Shown piece after piece: positions 15,101 through 24,100 of a stretch of DNA of 64,000 nucleotides. The notes beneath the pieces were generated by a model. It was given only the letters and a program-made list of their open reading frames with translations, was not told where the DNA came from and searched no databases. Within the stretch, counting starts at the first letter, position 1. Every line of letters begins with the position of its first letter. The stretch is from an uncultured Blautia sp. (lineage in GTDB: Bacteria > Bacillota > Clostridia > Lachnospirales > Lachnospiraceae): positions 1 to 64,000 of the forward strand of contig CAMNTH010000006.1 of the NCBI GenBank assembly GCA_946557785.1, read 5' to 3'. Both the position numbers and the translations under genes were made by a program.

Positions 15101-18100
15101 ATCAGTACCGCAGCCCGGCATATAGACATAAGAATGCTCCAGGAATTCATATCTATCTGTTCCTTCATTCCTCTGTCCGCTTACGCCTACATCATGATAG
15201 AGGAAATTCAAATCCATCATATCATTCTGGTTGTTGAACTGTCCCAGGGATCCGTAGTAACTATCATTAGGTGACATTGCTCCTATATACGGCCAGGACT
15301 CCATTAAATGCCTGCCATAGCTATCATGCCCCTGAGCTCTTTGATAATATTCCCCCATTTTAGGATAATAATCTACAAAGGTCTTGTTTCCTCTGGTTGT
15401 GTATGCCAATGGCAGATCCTCTTCCCTGATTTCAGCCTCATACCAGATCTCAATACGTTCGCCCACCTCCAGCCGGGAGCCTTTCTCAAACCGGATGGTA
15501 TACAGATTGAATTTGATCGGTGTGGAAGCAGTATTCCCTCCGCTCAGTTTCATATCTGCAAAGGCATGCTTTCCAGCATTTGCAAAGCTATCGTTCAAGC
15601 CATCTGTATCGGCTTTGGTGGTGACCATATCACCGCCATAGTCCGGAACATCCTTATAGGTTCTGCGTGTAATGATGTATCCAGGGATCTCATCTTCCTC
15701 CCTTAAGGTTCCATCCTTTTTATACCAGTTTACATGGAGCAGCCCCTCCGGAATATCTTCTGAAGCTTTTTCTAATACATCCTCAGATTCTGAACTCCCA
15801 AAGATCTTATCCAGGCCGCTTGTGCTGATGTATTCCGGAATTTTATCAAAGATTACCGGTTCCAGCAATGCGCCCTGAAGTCCAATGTCTGCAGTAGCCT
15901 GGGTAAGGGCTATATTATTGACACTGGTTTTAAACCAAACCTTATCCCCTGGGCGGTATCCCAGGATCTGCGGTTTATCGGGATCGTATTTTGTTTCTGC
16001 ATCGCCTTCTGTTCCAAAAATCTGTGTATGAAGCCCAAGAACAGGGCGCTCTCTGGCAATCTGCCTTGCGGCTGAACCTGTTCCATTAAGGACTATGTTC
16101 TCTGTGAACACAACCTTCTCTGCATCCTCGTCTTCTTTTCCCACAACTGTATTGTCCACAATTTCTCTGTGGGTATGTACAAACTCTACCTTCGCTGAAG
16201 GCTGAATGTTATAACGGTCAGCAGCTTTCTTTGTTTCTCTTTCTGCATCAGAACGTATATCGCGGTACCGTCCTACACCTTTTAAGATAAAGTCCTGATT
16301 TTTCACTGCAAAGGAAGAATCTCCTGATGGAATATCTTCATAAATCCAGCGTATCTTTACTGCGTCTTTTAAAAGACGTCCTTCATTCTTTGTAATGCCC
16401 TCAGAAGTAGTTCCCTTATATTCCGCAATACCATCCGGCAGCTTATGACCTTCGTAAACATATGCCTCATCCAGCCATACCTCTTCTAAGTCAGGGGCAT
16501 AACCGTCCTGTCCTTCTGTATACTTCCCAGGATAGAAACAATATTCCACCTTCGCATACTTCGGATCCCCATCTTTTGGCTGCATATTATCCGGATAAGC
16601 AAATTCCGCCTTTTCCGTCATGTCAAAGCCCTTGTAATTACGAGTGATTCCTCCACTGGTATATTTGGTAAGGAAGGACACTTCATAAGAAGCCCTGGAT
16701 AACGTATGCAAGGTATCATTTATTGCATCCGCCGCATCGTTTCCGCTTTTGCCATTAATAATCAATGACATCTTATTATAGTCATAATGGAGCAAGGCAT
16801 TCGTGTTATAATCAAGCGCCAAGCTCAAATCCCGGCTGTCATAAAACGTCATATTACTTCTTACATCTGAAAGAAAAGTACGCTCATTTGGAAGTCCGTA
16901 AAAGTCCTGGAAATAATGATAATAATGGGATTCTTCCGCCGTATCATCATGATACGGATATGAACCGCCTGTCTGAACATAGGCGCTGGAACCATTTCTC
17001 GTAATTTTATACTGAGAAAAAGTATGAAGCGGATGTGATGCAGCATAATAACGCGCATCTCCAATATTTACACCTTCAAATGGCTCTTTGTCATTGGTCA
17101 GCTGTGTAATAATGGTAAACTCAATGGCTTCTCCCTTCTTTAGCTGGTTCTTTGCCACATCATGGTTATTACCAATATCCACCAGATTGCCAATGGAAAT
17201 ATCCAGGCAGGTATAATTTGTTTCTATGGGCTTAGCTGCCTCCGCACTTTTCCCTGTATCTGTGCCCATGGTATTTTCCTTAAAGGAATAGAATTTCTCC
17301 GGCTGCAGTATTACAGGCTCAGCGCCGCTCTTGGCTGCCTTCGCTGTAATATCTGCATCATCAATAGAGATAGTGTCGGATTTACTCTTTATTTTCCAGC
17401 CAACAATACGCTGTCCCTGAGGTACAGTGAAACGAACATCCGGTCTATACAAAGGCAGATCTGCCGCTGATGTTACTTTGAGATGATATGCAATATAATC
17501 ATCCGGCAGCAAGTGGTTTCTATCCACTCCCAGGTAAGCATTGTTTTCTTCCTCTCCTGATTTTACAATATCCACATCATTGGCAAAATCAGAAGCTGTA
17601 TCCAAGGCTGTTTCTCTTAACAGATTCACCTGAAGTTCTCCCACCAGGTTTCTTACATAGTACCCGCTGCTTTGGATTGTTCCGGACAGATTTCCCTGAT
17701 AACGTTCCGCATTACTATCTGATGAAGTAAAGCTTGCATTAACCGTATTATCATAACGGTAATAGTTATTCTCCCAGCTGTCATAATTGTGAGCCGGGCT
17801 GTTAATCACTGTTGGGCGGGAGTTATAAGTCCATGCATCCTTAGCTATATCCTCTTCCGTACGATCCACATAGACGCCATCATAAGTATAGGCAGGAGCA
17901 TTTGCCTTTGTGACACTTAAATATTTTCCCCCATCCAGTCCAGCCTGGTAGGAATTTACCGCATGCATTGTTACCTTGAACGATCTGATCTGCTCTTTTA
18001 CATATTTTGAGGCATTCTGTACGTTGTTCATCGTACCTGAATAGTGCACAAACTCTTCAATATGATCCCGGACAAATGCATTTATATCCAAAATGTACTG

Positions 18101-21100
18101 GCCATTCTCATTGGTCATATATTTACTATATTGTCCGTCTCCCAGCAAATCCTTCCGCTGTATCTTCACAGATCTGCTGCTTCCATAATTCAGCACCAGC
18201 TCATCAAGCAGGAACCAATTTCCTGTAAGAAACTCCTCGGGAATATAAATATGCTTCAAACGGAAAGCATCATTCATGTTATTATTTAATACAACACTAT
18301 CAATCCGGGCACTTTTTCCCTCTTCCTGATTTGTATCAGCTCTGTTCCATACCTTTACCTGGAACCCTGCATAGTTTGGATCCAGATTCTGTCTTTCCCC
18401 TTCTGTTACATAATCACAAATTCTATTGCTGTTTTCTGTTGCTGTAATACTATATCCGGCCTGGAACGGCAAACGATACCCCATGACCCAGGCTTTATGA
18501 TACTCATCCTTTGAATTATCTTTATAGAGCAATGAACCGTCTTGTCTGTATGTGCTTACATCCATTCTATTTTTTGCAGATTCCGGTACGCTTCCGCTCT
18601 GGGGTCTGACAAGGTAAACATCGCCGCCAACATAAATATCAGTAGTTTTTGCAGCTCCGTGATCAATTCCTCTGAGTATCTGGTCTTCAGACAGCTCTTT
18701 TGCATAATTGCCATTTCCAGGCACATTCTTTAGATAAATCTTATAGTCGGTTACATATTCATTCTTTTCAAGCTTAATATTTCCCGGTATAACTTCTTCC
18801 GGCTCTTCTGGATTCTCTCCAGAGGTCACTTCTTCTGAACCGCCTTCTGCAGCATATGCAGCGCTTTCGGCATTATCGGTTTCCTCGCTTCCTTCGCCTT
18901 CGGTAGTATCTCCGCCTTCTTCGCTTCCTCCCCCGCCGGTATTCCCGCCGTCTCCTCCGGCACCTGGCTCTTCATCTACAATAGGATCATATTCCATCCA
19001 ATCCGGATCCGGATATGTAAAGGATAATCTATAGAAGTTCGTATGTGTTCCGCTGCCTGTAATCAGTCTGTCCTTGGTATAAGTTGTGGTCTTTTGTTCC
19101 CCATCTACATAACCGGTTCCTTCTTCCGCAACAACAGACTTTTTCGTATTGATCTCAATTTTATCAATATACGGATATAGCTGCGGGCTGATATAAATGT
19201 CTTTTGTCAAAAATCCATCATAATCCTGTTTCTTATGAGGCCCGATCTTAGGCAGTGTATCTTCCAGCACAATTTGATCGTTATAGGCATGCTTCCCACT
19301 CCAGTCAAAAGCATCCACATGATCCCAATTACTTCCCCGGCCGCCTTTATAGTCGTGGTCATTGTTCCCATAATCAATTCGATCAAGTTCCTCTCTTGTA
19401 TTCTCTATTGACCTGAACATTCCTACTTCAAATTCCTGGTAACTGCCGAACTTTGCATCCAGCTTTTCATGATCCGTCCGCCCATTCCTTAGAAACTTAT
19501 AAACATAGTTATTTTCACGGTATACATGCACCATTGCCTGGGAATATAAATGAGTGGCATCATATTTTGCTTCATGACTTGATGCGTATCCAGTTTCATA
19601 CACATAGTTATTCCAATAGGACCATGCTGATTCATGTGTTTTGCTTCCATCCTGCGTTCTGACCTTTGCTTTGGCTCCAGGTCTTTCCGAACCGCCCACT
19701 TCCATGTTTGCAGTTACGCTTGCTGACTGAGTCCCCTCCTTATAGAATCGGCCGGTGATCTCAAACATATATTTTGTCTGCTGGTTCTGCGCATTGAACC
19801 AGGTTCCAAAGTCAGGATTTGCCGCTTTTCCGTCCGCTCCGGCGTTTGCATTCATATCCAGCATAACGCTTGCTGATACAACTGGATTTTCTGCAATATA
19901 TTCTTCCGGATTTTTATAGCTTACATAGGTTCCCTCTTCTCCTGGCAGCAAGTCGATCCGATAATATTTCTCATCCCCTGCAGATTCAGCAGAATTTCCC
20001 AACCATTTCCAATTATCCCCTGTAAAATCTTGTTTTGTTCCATCTTTATAAGTTACAGTAATTCCTTTGATATAATTCTTCACCCATGGATGGACTTTCA
20101 AATAATATGCATCGAACTTATCCCATGGTAATGTGATATTCATAGAAACACTTGCCGCAGTATTCAGAGACTGGGTATACACATAATCCCAATCCTGATG
20201 CTCCTGTCTTCCATATACCCCGCGTCCCTCATAAATCACAGGCTTATTTCCTGCTGCATTTAAATACTGCCTGAAATCCACCAAATAAGAACCAATAGAT
20301 TTATATCCCACATCCAGTTCTGCATTGTCGCTAAAATAACCCGACCAATAATTTGCCACATGAGACCTCACGTGCTCTCTGGAACTGGACACTTTATCAA
20401 ACCGTTCGGCAGATGCGGGAGCATAATCCTTATATCCCGCCACAATGGTTGTATCGAAATACATCTTACTGATCAATGCACTGGCATGATCCACAGTTTT
20501 CACATGACAAGCTTTATTCATTCTCAGTCCTTCCAGATAATTGACTGCATTTGCAGCAATTCTATCTGTATGACCAAAAATAGAATCAGAAAAACCATAA
20601 AAGTCCATTCCTATTGCAGGAATATCTTTAATATCCGCACCCTCAGCCTTTGCAGCAAACTTCTTTCCGGTAATTGCAGCTTTTCCAAGGTTGGGAATTC
20701 CCCAGGAAATCAGCGTTTCTTCTAATACTTCTATATCACCATTTTCATTCTTTGGAAGCAGAATGCTTTCGTCTCCCTCTGATACAAACTCTTTTGTTTC
20801 CTTATTATATAGGAAGGTTTTCCCTGTATTCAGGTTGTCAATATCATAGAGCGTAATGGATTCCAGTTCTTCAAACAGCATTTCCACTTCATGGGAAACT
20901 ACCATTCTTGTTGTATGGAAACCAGTGTGTGCTTCTCCCCCTCCTACACTGCCGGAATTTATAGGGAGATCTACTGTCACATCCACATCATCTAAAGCAG
21001 AAATATACTCATTCCTTAAATCCACATGGAATTTAAAATCTCTGTCATAGGGGATTCCCAATGCCATCTCTGTTTTATCGGTATTTTCATTTTTTATATT

Positions 21101-24100
21101 TTCTTCTTTTTTTCCTTTAGACTGAAGATTCATGTAGTTCACATCTGCATGGATGGTTAGTCCCGGACGATCTACGTGAAGACGGTTCGTCAAACTCAGG
21201 ATACGATTTTTCATACTGGAATTTTCAGGAGTCAGCATAAGCTTTGCATCCATATTATCAAACCAGTCTGACACGCCCTCCAGACGAATCTTCATTTCTT
21301 CAGGTTTCTCTGCTCCCTTCTTTCTTCCATAAAAATCATTTAAGGTAACCTCCATATATTTCAGCCTGGATACCTCACTGAAATATTTCTCTTTCTCAAA
21401 AATGATCTCTGCTCCTGATATAGTACCATCCTTTAATAATTCTTCAAATGGAATGGTTACCTTCGGATTATCCGTCTTGGGATCCTGATCCCAGTCGAAT
21501 ATACGAATCTCACCAATAGCCGCCACTGTCTCATAATTAGAAATAATAAATTTCTGTGTATTAAATCCTTTTACGCACTGGGGTTCACCGGCTGACGCCT
21601 TATCACTCACGCTGGAAGACAGATCAATGGACAACTTCGTTTTTCCAGCTGATGCAGGAGCTTTATTTCCAATCCGGAATTCATATCCCGTATTTTCTTT
21701 TTTATTTGCCACTGTCAGTGAATGTATCTCCTCCTGAAGGAGGTCTTCAACTTCTTTCTCTACTTTGTCGATGATCACCTTTTTGATTTCGACTTCATTA
21801 TGGTTTTCCTGTGATTTTTTCTCCCCGTCAAAACTGTAACCTTTTAATATAGGATCAATCGTCTGCACATTCATAACAGCAGAAGATTTCTTTGTCTGGT
21901 TCAGATCGGCCAGCTTATAATCTGTCTTAAATACGCCCGTTACATTTAATCTTTCAACAACATTCGTATGACCATCTGCGGAAATATAAATTCTATCATT
22001 TTGCTCTGCTTCCGGTAATTCCTTCGGGAATGCGTCAAATGTAACCACAAAGCTTACTGCTTCTCCGGTATCCCTCCATAAAGCTGCATCCAGATAGTAG
22101 TTTCCTGTATCTTCATCTACCAGGAACTTATCTTTGAGAGTTTCCTTTCCTATTATAATAGGGTCTTTCTCTCCGTATATATTTACCTGGATATCACCAA
22201 TCCTGGTTTCCGGATCCTCCACAAGGTCTTTAGAGAAAATAAGCTTTTCTGTTATAAATCCCTGGGGCTTTGACTCTCCTGCTTTTGAAACGATAAAGTT
22301 TCCTGTTTCAAAAATACCCGGAACGATCTTAGAAACACTATTATTTCCAAATCTGTACTGGAACCCTACACCATTCACATTTACAGGCGCAGTTATTTCT
22401 TTCGCATAAACAGCTCCGGAGTCGCCAGGTCCATAAGCCAGGGTATTGAAAGATGGCTTTGCCGGTACTGCCTGAATAGTTGCAGAAGTCTGGGCGCCAA
22501 CTGCTTCATGTTCATTAGAAACGTATCCTTCCCCTTCGCTTCCCGGCAATCCGGGATCCCATTTCTTGGTTTCATAGGGAGTCCTGATATTATTTACATA
22601 GTCCATGCCATTAGGCACAACACCGTTTACAGCCACACGCCCATTCAGCTTTTGACCTCTATTTAATTTCTCCTTAAAATATACACGGAATCTATGGGTA
22701 AAAGAAGAACCTGGGTTGGCTGTAAGGTATTGTTCAATAACATCCCCTGCATTAACCGTCCATGCCCTATAATTATCTGCAGATAATTCCGCATCTTCTG
22801 TCAAACTTCCAATCTGAACAAATTTCGTTACTGTCTGTCCGTTTTCATCCTGGTGAGAAAACTCGAACTCAATAGCATCTTCTCCCCTAAACCATCCAGA
22901 AAGCTCCGGTATGGTCATGCTTCCGTCCTCGCCTGTCTCAATCTGCATCTGCACGGAAATCTTTTTCAGGTCAAAATCCGGCTCCAGCGTATCTTCTGTG
23001 TATGCATCAAATACAGGAACATTACTGCGGTTTTCGAATTCCCCTAAGTAATATTCAACAGTATCTCCAATAGCTGCCTGCTTAGAAGCCTGATGCTCAT
23101 CGCTTTCCTCGGACAAGACATATTTCTCATTTGTAAAACTATATTCAGGACTTACAAATCCTCCGAGACAAATCCCCTGCTTCTTTGTCCAGGCGTAAAT
23201 ATCCCTGCTTCCGCCAAAAAAGATAGTCCCATACTGAGGCGTATTTATTTTTTCTTTCATATCGTCCGGAATACTGGTAGGCATTGGCACTGCCACATAG
23301 AAGGTTCTCGTCTCCTTGCTTTCTATAGAAGTATAGGCAGTAACACTAATATTATTGTTATTCTGATAATAATAAGGAAGGGAGGGCAAACTTTCCCCCT
23401 TATCATTCTGTGCATTTTCAAAAGATGAAATATCCCATTGAGCCAAGGTGTCCTCCGAAATTCCTGTAACATCATAAATTAACACACCGCCCTTGCCTGG
23501 AATACCTACAAACTGATTTTCACGCACATAATCCTCATAAAACACATTGTTCTCTATAGGCGGGCCATCTTTCTGATACATCCACCTCATTACATCCTTA
23601 TTCCGCAGCCATCCAGTCTCATCCTGCTTACTTGGAACATCCAATACAAAGTTCACATAGTGAATAGGACCTGTACCCTCTTCTGATGTATTCCTGATCG
23701 TCATCTTATACACCAGGTAATTATACTGATCCCACAATACATTTTGCGGCCCCACCTCCATCACCTCGTATTCCCATACAAGGTTAGAATATATAATATT
23801 GTGATTGGTACCCGCGGTACTTTGAGGATCTGCCTCTACATGGGTATTATCCTCACTCCCGTTTTCATAAAAACTTTCATATCCTCCGCCTAAAAATACA
23901 GTTGTCTCTGTATTATCCGGCAGTTTGTCTCCATGGAAAAAGAATTCCATTTCCAAAGACGTTGTAGAACCGGGAACCACTTCATTCACACTTTTAAATG
24001 TATTGGTTCCTATATAAACTTTATCAGGATTATCTTCAACCTTCCATCCATTGGGACTTCCCGGAATCCTGGCTCCTAAATACATCCATTCGTCTTGGGG

